Part shown: positions 1 through 5,906 of the stretch, piece after piece
Position numbering within the stretch: the first letter of the stretch is position 1
Layout: each line of letters begins with the position of its first letter
Assembly: GCA_900764725.1 (NCBI GenBank)
Contig: CAAFPB010000341.1
Location: 1-5,906, forward strand
Direction of reading: 5' to 3'
DNA length: 5,906 bases
Source of the DNA: an uncultured Catenibacterium sp.
GTDB taxonomy: Bacteria; Bacillota_I; Bacilli_A; Erysipelotrichales; Coprobacillaceae
The notes under the pieces: generated by a model
What the model was told of the DNA's origin: nothing
Seen by the model: only the letters and a program-made list of their open reading frames with translations
Database searches by the model: none
Translations under genes and position numbers: made by a program

Positions 1-31
1 CCTGAAATCTGTCATTCATCAAGTTTTTCAT
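1..31 (-). CDS. Possible start of a further downstream gene (runs off the window)
   Basis: After the immunity stop, the minus strand offers an ATG at 31 reading MKNLMNDRFQ, open to the window edge. Other ATGs lie at 19 in the same frame and at 15 in another frame (MTDFR). No good ribosome site precedes any of them, and ten codons are too few to identify anything. The absence of a clear terminator after base 48 leaves room for the operon to continue, for example with another immunity or toxin gene. It is recorded only as a possibility. Confidence 0.2.
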   Translation of the reverse strand, partial: MKNLMNDRFQ

Positions 32-47
32 AAACTTTTGACTCTAC

Positions 48-296
48 CTATTTCAAGAAGTCTATAGTTCTAGACTTCTCTAACTTTTCAAAATTCTTTT
101 TATTAGGCAAACGAAATAAATGTATATTTCCGTTTGCCTTATCAATTTCTATCGCATTAATTCCAAACTTTCGTTTTCCTTCAATACCCCCACTAAATAT
201 CCACGAGTCTTCAGTTTCTTTACAATCAAGAATTACTTCATTACTTTTTGCAAAATAATCTTTTGCATGAGTGATTGCATCTACAAAATCTATCAT
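48..296 (-). CDS. Small predicted immunity protein for the papain-fold toxin (Imm35/YrhB-like)
   Basis: The protein has 82 residues, starting MIDFVDAITHAKDYF. I chose the ATG at 296 because GAGG lies seven bases upstream. An in-frame ATG at 317 would add MCRRGID, overlap the toxin gene and lack such a site. The protein is a small alpha/beta type: an N-terminal helix (AITHAKDYF), a strand (EVILDCKE), a SWIFSGG segment with W32, then GINAIEIDKANGNIHLF (46-61), a strand-turn-strand with D52, N55 and G56. This order resembles the YrhB/Imm35 immunity family, but the match is by eye and uncertain. There is no signal peptide or membrane segment, so it should protect in the cytosol. Its position directly after the papain-fold toxin, with its own ribosome site, makes it the expected cognate immunity protein. 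Whether it also protects against the nuclease toxin is unknown and seems unlikely. Confidence 0.75.
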   Translation of the reverse strand: MIDFVDAITHAKDYFAKSNEVILDCKETEDSWIFSGGIEGKRKFGINAIEIDKANGNIHLFRLPNKKNFEKLEKSRTIDFLK

Positions 297-298
297 AT

Positions 299-1420
299 CT
301 ATACCTCTTCTACACAATCAAAGATACATCTATTAGGCTTTAAGTTATCTAATCGACATATACTTGTTTCATTTGATTTTACTGTTTTAAAGAAAGAATC
401 ATCGAGAATTTCATTTTCCTGAGGATCCATAAAGATTGTCTTGCCTGCTTTTTGTTCAGCTACAATAACATGGCTACTACCTTTTAAATCTTTAAAGTCT
501 ATAGAAATTTCAGCACGTGATCCATCTCCCCATGCTTTCATATATTGTTTGATGTCCCCTAAACCACTACCAGAGCACTTTATTTCTTGAGGATTATCCC
601 ACATACTTAGATGTTCATACTGATAGATATCATCATCACAAGGTAAAGGCTTTGCAGTAACATTGTATCCTCTTTTTCTCATTTCATATGCAGGTACACA
701 TCTCTGACAATTATTTTCGAATTCTTCACCCTTGCCATAATTTGGATTTGTTTGACCCAATATATCTTCCTGAGACACATTACTATCTAAACGAGGTAAT
801 CTATCAATAGCTTGATCAAGATTAAATGCTGGAATCTTAGAATCAGGATATGCTTTTTGGTGTAATTCTCTCCATTTTGGATCTTGAGAATAATTATCCC
901 CATGAAGATAATCTTCTTTTCCGTAATTCTTTGAAGCCATATACTCATTCAATTCAGCTTTCGCATTTTCAATGCTTAACTGTTTAGAAGCATCTTCAAG
1001 ATAATCATCAAATTTCTCACCATTCACTTCTTGTAGTTTCTGTAATCTCAATAAGTAATCAGTAAGCTGATTATCTTCTTCAACAACTACCTCTAAACTA
1101 GAAGAAACATCTTCACCTATCGCTTCTAACCCCTTAAGCTGAGAATAATCAGATTCTCTATCTTTCTTTTCTTCAAGAATTGAATCGATTAAGTTTTCTA
1201 TCTTTTCCTGTGTTTGTACTTTCTTTTCTTGTATAGCTTCAATATCTTTTTCAGTAACAGCCTTATTTTCTTTAAGAATGTTTGCAACAACTGTGTCAGC
1301 ACTTAAATTCTCAATAGAAGATTCTATATGATTTAGAACACTATTCTTTTCATTGAGTTCTTTACTTTGCTGCTCTATTTCTCTTCCACAATTTTCAATA
1401 TCTACTTCATAGTCTCTCAT
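299..1420 (-). CDS. Polymorphic toxin: coiled-coil module plus C-terminal papain-fold (glutamine deamidase-like) domain
   Basis: The protein has 373 residues. Residues 1-135 are the shared module: HIESSIENLS at 31-40 and GLEAIGEDVSSSLEVV at 97-112, with IGED at exactly the same positions (101-104) as in the neighbouring nuclease. A linker follows with NYGKEDY at 165-171 and YSQDPKWRELHQKAYPD at 177-193, a segment I recall from other Firmicutes toxins just ahead of the toxin domain. Residues about 225-373 match the papain-fold toxin/Gln_deamidase (Tox-PL) pattern: NNCQRCVPAYEMRKRGYNV at 236-254 with C238 the likely nucleophile, SSHVIV with H317, and FMDPQ with D332 completing a Cys-His-Asp triad. 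Family members deamidate glutamine or cleave proteins in target cells; the substrate cannot be read from sequence. The gene begins nine bases after the nuclease toxin stop, with no clear ribosome site, and ends two bases before a small predicted immunity gene. The C-terminus is complete. Confidence 0.88.
   Translation of the reverse strand: MRDYEVDIENCGREIEQQSKELNEKNSVLNHIESSIENLSADTVVANILKENKAVTEKDIEAIQEKKVQTQEKIENLIDSILEEKKDRESDYSQLKGLEAIGEDVSSSLEVVVEEDNQLTDYLLRLQKLQEVNGEKFDDYLEDASKQLSIENAKAELNEYMASKNYGKEDYLHGDNYSQDPKWRELHQKAYPDSKIPAFNLDQAIDRLPRLDSNVSQEDILGQTNPNYGKGEEFENNCQRCVPAYEMRKRGYNVTAKPLPCDDDIYQYEHLSMWDNPQEIKCSGSGLGDIKQYMKAWGDGSRAEISIDFKDLKGSSHVIVAEQKAGKTIFMDPQENEILDDSFFKTVKSNETSICRLDNLKPNRCIFDCVEEV
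304..309 (-). promoter_or_regulatory. Ribosome binding site that decides the immunity gene start
   Basis: AAGAGG on the minus strand lies seven bases before the ATG at 296, inside the final codons of the toxin gene. It favours the shorter 82-residue protein over the 89-residue alternative, whose ATG at 317 would lie upstream of this site. It also lets immunity be translated independently of the weakly initiated toxin gene. Confidence 0.75.
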
Positions 1421-1429
1421 AATAATTCA

Positions 1430-2416
1430 CTACATATACTCAGAAGCTATATTCTCCCATTCTTCACGATCTTTATGACTTTCATTTGTAAATTCATAAT
1501 AGTCATGAGAAATTTCACCTGTTGTCTTATTCTTTACAGCCACATGAATCATAACTGCTTCAGGTCTACTAGATATACTGTGATAGTTTTCAACTTCATA
1601 ATAAACAATGTTATTAGGATCAGAGGCTAATTTCATAACATTTGATTCTACACGACGCATATCTCTCTGGTTTACATTACAATTTTGTGCATCAAGGTTA
1701 ACATCAGAAGTAACTCCCCCAAGAATATAAGCAATAAGATGCCCACCTTGATCATCAGGACGGCGATCTTCACCACCTGCTTGGACTTGTGCTTTTGCAT
1801 CTCGTTTACTCTGTGGACCTACTTTCACAATCCCGAATGCCTTTTTACCTGTAGGTGTTTCAATATATGTATAATCTCCAGGCTTTGCATCAAAATTAAT
1901 ACTATTGGAGCTATTCAATACATCTTCATCAACACGACCATAATCTTGTTTTTCACTACTACTGCTATTGGTTTCTCCAAGACCCATTTTCTCTCTTAAC
2001 TCTTTTTCAAGCATTTGATTAGAATCCAGAAGATCATTTAATGTTTCAAGACACTTTTCATAGAATTCATTTTTTTCATCAAGCACCGCTATAGCATCGG
2101 ATATATCTTCACCTATTGACTCTAAGCCTTCTAACTGAGCATAACTCTGCCCATCACTTACCTGTTCTTCTTTTATGGTAGAAATTATGTCAGTAATACG
2201 ATTTACAAGCTCATTGTTTTTTTCTTGAACTTCCGCAAGTTCCTCTTCTTTTAATTCTCTATTCCCCTGTAGTGATTCAACTACAGCTTGATCAGAACTT
2301 AGCTTTTGAATTGAAGATTCAATTTGTTTCAATGATTTTTGTGTTTCATCTTGTTCTCGCTTATTCTCTTTTAAGTCAGAAGATACATCTTCTATTTGTG
2401 ATTCAATGTTATCCAT
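1430..2416 (-). CDS. Polymorphic toxin: coiled-coil module plus C-terminal DNA/RNA non-specific nuclease domain
   Basis: The protein has 328 residues in three parts. Residues 1-135 are the shared coiled-coil module, with QIESSIQKLS at 31-40 and LESIGEDISDAIAVL at 98-112. Residues 136-180 form a Ser-rich, low-complexity linker. Residues from about 185 to 328 resemble the Endonuclea_NS_2 type of beta-beta-alpha metal (HNH-like) nuclease: DRRPDDQGGHLIA at 217-229 supplies the DxGGH motif with H226 as probable general base, and NLDAQNCNVNQRDMRRVE at 240-257 supplies the metal-binding Asn (probably N249) on the following helix. The active-site pattern looks intact, so non-specific DNA or RNA cleavage in the target cell is expected from the family. 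There is no signal peptide or LXG/WXG motif. The start overlaps the previous stop by eight bases and lacks a good ribosome site, implying translation by coupling. Unusually, no immunity gene follows it; the next toxin gene begins nine bases after the stop. The domain assignment is from motif recognition, not a search. Confidence 0.88.
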   Translation of the reverse strand: MDNIESQIEDVSSDLKENKREQDETQKSLKQIESSIQKLSSDQAVVESLQGNRELKEEELAEVQEKNNELVNRITDIISTIKEEQVSDGQSYAQLEGLESIGEDISDAIAVLDEKNEFYEKCLETLNDLLDSNQMLEKELREKMGLGETNSSSSEKQDYGRVDEDVLNSSNSINFDAKPGDYTYIETPTGKKAFGIVKVGPQSKRDAKAQVQAGGEDRRPDDQGGHLIAYILGGVTSDVNLDAQNCNVNQRDMRRVESNVMKLASDPNNIVYYEVENYHSISSRPEAVMIHVAVKNKTTGEISHDYYEFTNESHKDREEWENIASEYM

Positions 2417-2831
2417 TTATTCTATTCTTTAATTCGTTAATTTTCTTTTTACCTTGCTCTATAGCTGCTGATCTGCTTTCTACAACCTGCATTGCTTCTG
2501 AAACATCTTCACCAATACTAGTTAAGGAATCTAATTCTTTCTTTGATGTATTATTTTCTTGCTCCATATTTTCATATTCAGACTCTAAATCATCTAAATC
2601 TGATTCTAGATTCTGTAACTTACCTTTAGCAGCTTCTACATCCTGTTCTCTACTTTCCTTATTACCTTCTAATTTTTCATTAACTGCACTATCCTCAATA
2701 TTACTGATAGCTTCTTCAATTTTAGATAGCTTATTTTGTGCTTCTTCCAGTTCTTTTTTACTTTCATCAATTTCTTCAGCCTTACTCTCTAAATCATTCT
2801 CAACTGATTCAAGGTTTTCTAAACTTGCCAT
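2409..2831 (-). CDS. Stand-alone coiled-coil protein consisting of the toxins' shared N-terminal module
   Basis: This 140-residue protein is almost entirely heptad-patterned, rich in Glu, Lys, Ser and Leu, with no signal peptide, membrane segment or Cys. A helical break near residues 100-112 carries LTSIGEDVSEAM, the same motif found in both downstream toxins (IGED at 106-109 here, 101-104 there). Upstream of it, KIEEAISNIE and KLEGNKESREQDVEA align with QIESSIQKLS and SLQGNRELKEEEL of the 328-residue protein, so homology extends over most of the chain. It has the best ribosome site in the window (AAAGGAG, six bases before the ATG). It starts one base after the ATPase stop and overlaps the next gene by eight bases. 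By analogy with small helical partners of type VII effectors, it may be a co-secreted structural protein, adaptor or chaperone that pairs with the toxin modules. That role is inference; coding status and the relationship to the neighbours are seen directly. Confidence 0.88.
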   Translation of the reverse strand: MASLENLESVENDLESKAEEIDESKKELEEAQNKLSKIEEAISNIEDSAVNEKLEGNKESREQDVEAAKGKLQNLESDLDDLESEYENMEQENNTSKKELDSLTSIGEDVSEAMQVVESRSAAIEQGKKKINELKNRING

Positions 2832-2832
2832 C

Positions 2833-5655
2833 TTAATCTCCTTTCTTTTTTAGTGATTGTAAATACTTATCATAACTATCATAATCATGATAACTTTCTA
2901 AATATTCAGTAAGCTTTATAGCACAATTATCGCATTTATGACACTGTGCTATCTGTTTCTTTGCAAATTCCTGGAAATGGATAAATGCACAATATCCAAA
3001 TTCATCGCCTACTTCACCAAACTTTTCTTTTAAACGTGCATATTCAGGAATAACGAATGTCTTATATAGCTGACAAATTCCAAGTCTTGCACGTAGTGAT
3101 TCACGTAGTTTACTATCATTTGCAAATTTCAATTCATAAAGATCGACATTATTTTCAAATGTTTTTCTTGTAAATGCTTCTACCTGATCTCTTACTCTTC
3201 TATTACATGTCTTACAGCACTTATTACATAATTCATATGGTTTATAAAGTTCAGGATGATTCATTTCATAATCCTGCATCATAACCTTTAATTCAGAATC
3301 TAGTGGTGGTTCTTCAACTTGATGGAATTCCTTAAAGTTCAGCATTCTTACAAGTCTTACATGATCTTCACCTTCATGATAAATATAGGCATGACCTGAT
3401 TTAAAATGTACAACCTGTTTCATTTGTATTTCATCTAAGTCCATTGTATTACCAATAACTTCTCTATCATCTTTTGCAGTCATACGCATTAATACTTTAA
3501 CGTTTGTTTGTTTAACAGCCTGTGCTGCGATTGCGGTAGGAAGCTGATCAGCAATCAAAATACCTTCACCTAATGCTCTCATTTCGGCAAGCATATTTAC
3601 AAATATTTCAATAGTATGTGCTTTAGGGTCTGCTCTATTTTCACTGCCATTACCAGTAGAAGCAATTAAGTTATGTGCTTCTTCTACTAAAAGCATATGT
3701 TTGAGCTTACTTCCGGATCTTCTTTCTACCTTACAGTATTCATATACATAAGTAAGAAGGAACATCATCATAAGTGACTTTTCACTACCATTTAAACTAT
3801 CTAGTTCAAGGACAACTGGCCCATTCATTAAATCTTCCATTGGAATAGATTTCTTAGTATCTAACATCTTTCCTTTAGATCCACGTCTTAATGAATTTAA
3901 TCTTTCAAGTAATGATGCCTGGAAGTCACTCTTCATTTTTGCATCAAAGCCAGAATGAGAAACAATATATTCAGCACTTTCACATAAGTCTGATAATGTT
4001 GGTGTTTCTAATCCTGGTTCTCCACCTACACTACCGTCATACCAACCTTTTAGTTGATATGTACGTTTAATAGCCTGTTCTAGAAAGATTGGTAATGGGT
4101 CAAATAAATCAAATGCGCCAATAAAACATGATTGTAAGCTTGAAATATGTCTTTCTAGTTTAATACCTGGTAAAACTTCCATAGGGTTAAATCTGAATGG
4201 ACTAACCCCTTCATCCCCTAATGTAAATACTTTAATATCTGTCATTTCTTTTAATGTCTTTAAAGCACGATATTCTGTTTTTGCTGGTTCAAGAACAATA
4301 AAAGGAATATGATGATCCCATAACTGATAAAGAATATTAAACATAGCAGTTGTTTTACCACTACCTGGAACACCTACAATAAGTCCATGCTTTGCGAACT
4401 GCTGTACATCAAAAGATGCAGGTAAATCTACACCACTTGAATCATCAAGATAATTACCTAATCTAATTTCATTTTTAATGGCTTTTCTTGTAGAAAAATC
4501 CCTTAATCCTGTATCTAATCTAAGACCTGGGAATCCTGTCTGTTTTGGAATAGGAATTCTAAAATAGTTGCTGATTTCTTCTAATGAACAAAGTCTATTA
4601 AATCTCTGGGCACGATAAGGTGCTGTATCTCTATTCGCAATCCAGTAAGGTGTTGGTTGAATACTTACATTAAGATATTCATAGTCATTGAGCATAGTAT
4701 CAAAAATCTTAACACCTCTTTTAAAAATTCTTACCTGTCCTTCATTCTTAACAGAGTTAGACAATAATGAATGTGAAATCATTGCAGCATTGTCTTCAGA
4801 AAATACTCTTATAGAACTTAAGAATAAACGACTTACTTCGTATTGTTTATTCATCTTGTCATAATTATCTGAAGGAACACGCATGATAGGGACTGGTTCA
4901 CCTGACCAAAGAACATCTCTTGTTTGAGGTCTATATAGTTTTTGCCCATTCATGACTTCTTTCATACGTTTTAGATTAATACTGATCCAATCTCTTTCAT
5001 CTTCTAAATAAGTTGTAGGAGTAATACAGATATCAACAACTGCACGTTTGTCATAATGCATTAAAGCGTCACAAAGTGTTTCTACATTATTATCTGTTGC
5101 CTGCCATGTAGAGACTGAATAAAACTTCTCTCTATAATCATCAAGATAGATTTTCTGATCATCTTCAACAACATAAGGCACTTCACCACAGTATTCTTGT
5201 TCATGCTTTAAAACTTCTGCACATTCATTTGCGAAAGATGCATTCAATACTTCAGAACCTTCTAAATCTTCATGTTCTACATAAGAGAATGTATATTCTT
5301 TAGGTAACATAGACATAAATAGATTTCTTTTTTCTTCAGATTCTTCGGAAGAAAGAATATCTAAACCACTATATCTGAAAATAATATAAACATTGATTTC
5401 TAAATCCTTCTTGAATAATCTTAAGGAAATTGACCAATCTGATCCAAGATTATGAAATTGTCTAAGCATCAACATCTGTTTCTTAGCTTCTTCAATAACC
5501 TTTTCAGCTGTTTTTTCTGCGAGATAAGAGAATCTTAAATCAGAAAAATCTGGAACACCTTGTAATTTAAATATAAAATACTTAACACTTTTTTCTTTAT
5601 AACAAGAGGTAAGTTCTGTTCTACTTACCTCATTCCAATCTAGTATACTTGCCAT
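2833..5655 (-). CDS. HerA/VirB4-like P-loop ATPase, candidate motor of a toxin-delivery system
   Basis: This 940-residue protein belongs to the FtsK-HerA superfamily. Walker A is GVPGSGKT at residues 428-435. Walker B is LLVEEAH at 655-661, with the EE pair and following His typical of HerA/VirB4/TraG ATPases. A sensor-like IADQ lies at 701-704, and a conserved-looking R724 follows in LMRMTAKDD. Just before the ATPase core, residues 355-380 (LCSLEEI, then PIPKQTGFPGLRL) resemble the segment preceding the P-loop in VirB4/DUF87-type proteins. The first 350 residues are not recognised. After the core, CNKCCKTC (810-817) and CHKCDNC (905-911) are probable zinc ligands about 90 residues apart. No transmembrane segment or signal peptide is evident, so it should be cytosolic or peripheral, unlike EssC of type VII secretion. 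The start ATG has AGGA nine bases upstream. The gene ends one base before the coiled-coil gene. Known relatives pump DNA or protein; toxin export is inferred from its neighbours. A DNA-processing or phage-defence HerA is the alternative. Confidence 0.9.
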   Translation of the reverse strand: MASILDWNEVSRTELTSCYKEKSVKYFIFKLQGVPDFSDLRFSYLAEKTAEKVIEEAKKQMLMLRQFHNLGSDWSISLRLFKKDLEINVYIIFRYSGLDILSSEESEEKRNLFMSMLPKEYTFSYVEHEDLEGSEVLNASFANECAEVLKHEQEYCGEVPYVVEDDQKIYLDDYREKFYSVSTWQATDNNVETLCDALMHYDKRAVVDICITPTTYLEDERDWISINLKRMKEVMNGQKLYRPQTRDVLWSGEPVPIMRVPSDNYDKMNKQYEVSRLFLSSIRVFSEDNAAMISHSLLSNSVKNEGQVRIFKRGVKIFDTMLNDYEYLNVSIQPTPYWIANRDTAPYRAQRFNRLCSLEEISNYFRIPIPKQTGFPGLRLDTGLRDFSTRKAIKNEIRLGNYLDDSSGVDLPASFDVQQFAKHGLIVGVPGSGKTTAMFNILYQLWDHHIPFIVLEPAKTEYRALKTLKEMTDIKVFTLGDEGVSPFRFNPMEVLPGIKLERHISSLQSCFIGAFDLFDPLPIFLEQAIKRTYQLKGWYDGSVGGEPGLETPTLSDLCESAEYIVSHSGFDAKMKSDFQASLLERLNSLRRGSKGKMLDTKKSIPMEDLMNGPVVLELDSLNGSEKSLMMMFLLTYVYEYCKVERRSGSKLKHMLLVEEAHNLIASTGNGSENRADPKAHTIEIFVNMLAEMRALGEGILIADQLPTAIAAQAVKQTNVKVLMRMTAKDDREVIGNTMDLDEIQMKQVVHFKSGHAYIYHEGEDHVRLVRMLNFKEFHQVEEPPLDSELKVMMQDYEMNHPELYKPYELCNKCCKTCNRRVRDQVEAFTRKTFENNVDLYELKFANDSKLRESLRARLGICQLYKTFVIPEYARLKEKFGEVGDEFGYCAFIHFQEFAKKQIAQCHKCDNCAIKLTEYLESYHDYDSYDKYLQSLKKKGD
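2838..2844 (-). promoter_or_regulatory. Strong ribosome binding site of the stand-alone coiled-coil gene
   Basis: The minus strand reads AAAGGAG, then a six-base spacer, then the ATG at 2831. The site is embedded in the last codons of the ATPase gene (encoding KKKGD before TAA). It is clearly stronger than the site of any neighbour: AGGA for the ATPase, and none recognisable for the two toxins. It suggests that the small coiled-coil protein is made in excess over motor and toxins, as expected for a structural or partner subunit. Confidence 0.85.
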
Positions 5656-5664
5656 AGTAATCTA

Positions 5665-5668
5665 TCCT
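5665..5668 (-). promoter_or_regulatory. Ribosome binding site of the ATPase gene
   Basis: AGGA overlaps the TAG stop of the upstream gene and lies nine bases before the ATPase ATG at 5655. It is short and moderate in strength, and it supports this start and tight coupling to the preceding gene. Confidence 0.6.
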
Positions 5669-5906
5669 AACGATATTCATTTCTTCTTCTAGATACTAAC
5701 TGTTCCAAATCATTTAAGTCGCTCTTCTCTACTTCAGAACTAACAACTTTACCTTTAATCAATTCAGCTGAAACCTGCTTAACAGTGTCATATACAGCAT
5801 CAAATATTCTACTTAACTGACCATTAGAATCTTCCTGGAAAGAACACATAAGTGATTTTCTTTCCCATTCATCCCAAATTCTATTCCATTCTTTAATATC
5901 TTTATC
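5667..5906 (-). CDS. Unrecognised protein, 3' end only (start lies beyond the window)
   Basis: The reading frame is open from the window edge to a TAG stop, giving 79 residues. A Met is present 19 codons in (ATG at 5849), but the codons before it read naturally (DKDIKEWNRIWDEWERKS, with three Trp in an amphipathic, charged stretch), and no good ribosome site precedes that ATG, so the true start is probably upstream of the window. The visible part is hydrophilic and predicted mainly helical. It has an amphipathic segment (QLSRIFDAVYDTVKQVSAEL) and an Arg-rich tail ending SRRRNEYR. There is no signal peptide or membrane segment in the visible part, and I do not recognise a family. It is followed after 11 bases by the ATPase gene, whose AGGA ribosome site overlaps this stop codon, so the two are almost certainly co-transcribed. 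It is therefore a candidate component of the same system. Coding status is fairly sure; function is unknown. Confidence 0.72.
   Translation of the reverse strand, partial: DKDIKEWNRIWDEWERKSLMCSFQEDSNGQLSRIFDAVYDTVKQVSAELIKGKVVSSEVEKSDLNDLEQLVSRRRNEYR

Noticed and set aside
21..37. Six-base inverted repeat (aagttt/aaactt) after the immunity gene, as a possible terminator
   Set aside because: The stem is short and purely AT-rich apart from one G-C pair, with no T tract following on the minus strand, and it overlaps a possible start codon.
299..748. Phage head-morphogenesis (MuF-type) origin for the papain-fold toxin
   Set aside because: The NCQRC-type domain is common behind MuF domains in phages, but no MuF, portal or terminase sequence is visible here. 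The N-terminus is instead the coiled-coil module.
2216..2223. A AAA AAC heptamer in the nuclease toxin gene, in phase for a -1 frameshift, within a run of seven A on the minus strand
   Set aside because: The -1 frame hits TGA almost at once (CAA TGA), no downstream structure was apparent, and the A run is too short to argue for phase variation. Chance in an AT-rich, Lys/Asn-rich region is more likely.
1016..2831. Assignment of the coiled-coil modules to the LXG or WXG100 families of type VII secretion
   Set aside because: None of the three has an N-terminal LxG or a central WxG turn, and the conserved motif is IGED[VI]S near residue 101-109. The ATPase also lacks the membrane segments and tandem motor domains expected of EssC.
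2272..2853. 193-residue plus-strand reading frame rich in Ser, Leu and Phe
   Set aside because: It is the antisense of the Glu/Lys/Ser-rich coiled-coil gene, whose codon bias keeps this frame open by chance. It has no ribosome site. The other plus-strand frames (120-422, 1367-1630, 1685-1999) are shadows for the same reason.

Overview
The window is AT-rich and single-stranded in layout: every convincing gene lies on the minus strand. Genes are packed with gaps of 11 bases or less, or with short overlaps, and the best ribosome sites are of the AAAGGAG/GAGG type. This suggests a low-GC Gram-positive bacterium (Bacillota/Firmicutes, plausibly gut-associated). Genus cannot be read from the sequence. 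No RNA genes, insertion sequences, CRISPR arrays or promoters are visible. The window looks like the middle and end of one operon whose promoter lies beyond base 5906.

In transcription order (right to left): (1) the 3' end of an unrecognised Trp/charged-rich gene (5667-5906); (2) a 940-residue HerA/VirB4-like P-loop ATPase with Cys-rich C-terminal motifs (2833-5655); (3) a 140-residue, all coiled-coil protein with the strongest ribosome site in the window (2409-2831); (4) a 328-residue protein with an N-terminal coiled-coil module and a C-terminal DNA/RNA non-specific nuclease domain (1430-2416); (5) a 373-residue protein with the same kind of N-terminal module and a C-terminal papain-fold deamidase-type toxin domain (299-1420); (6) a small 82-residue predicted immunity protein (48-296). 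A further gene may begin in the last 31 bases.

The key observation is that proteins 3, 4 and 5 share one homologous module of about 125-135 residues, with a near-invariant IGED[VI]S motif around residues 101-109. In the small protein the module is the whole protein. In the other two it is followed by unrelated toxin domains. This is the architecture of a polymorphic toxin system: a constant trafficking module with swappable warheads. Here the partner is a soluble HerA/VirB4-like ATPase rather than the EssC ATPase of type VII secretion, and the module has neither LXG nor WXG100 features. The best hypothesis is a toxin-export (or otherwise ATPase-coupled) system with its own targeting module. 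That is inference from gene context. The toxin and ATPase domain assignments rest on visible motifs.
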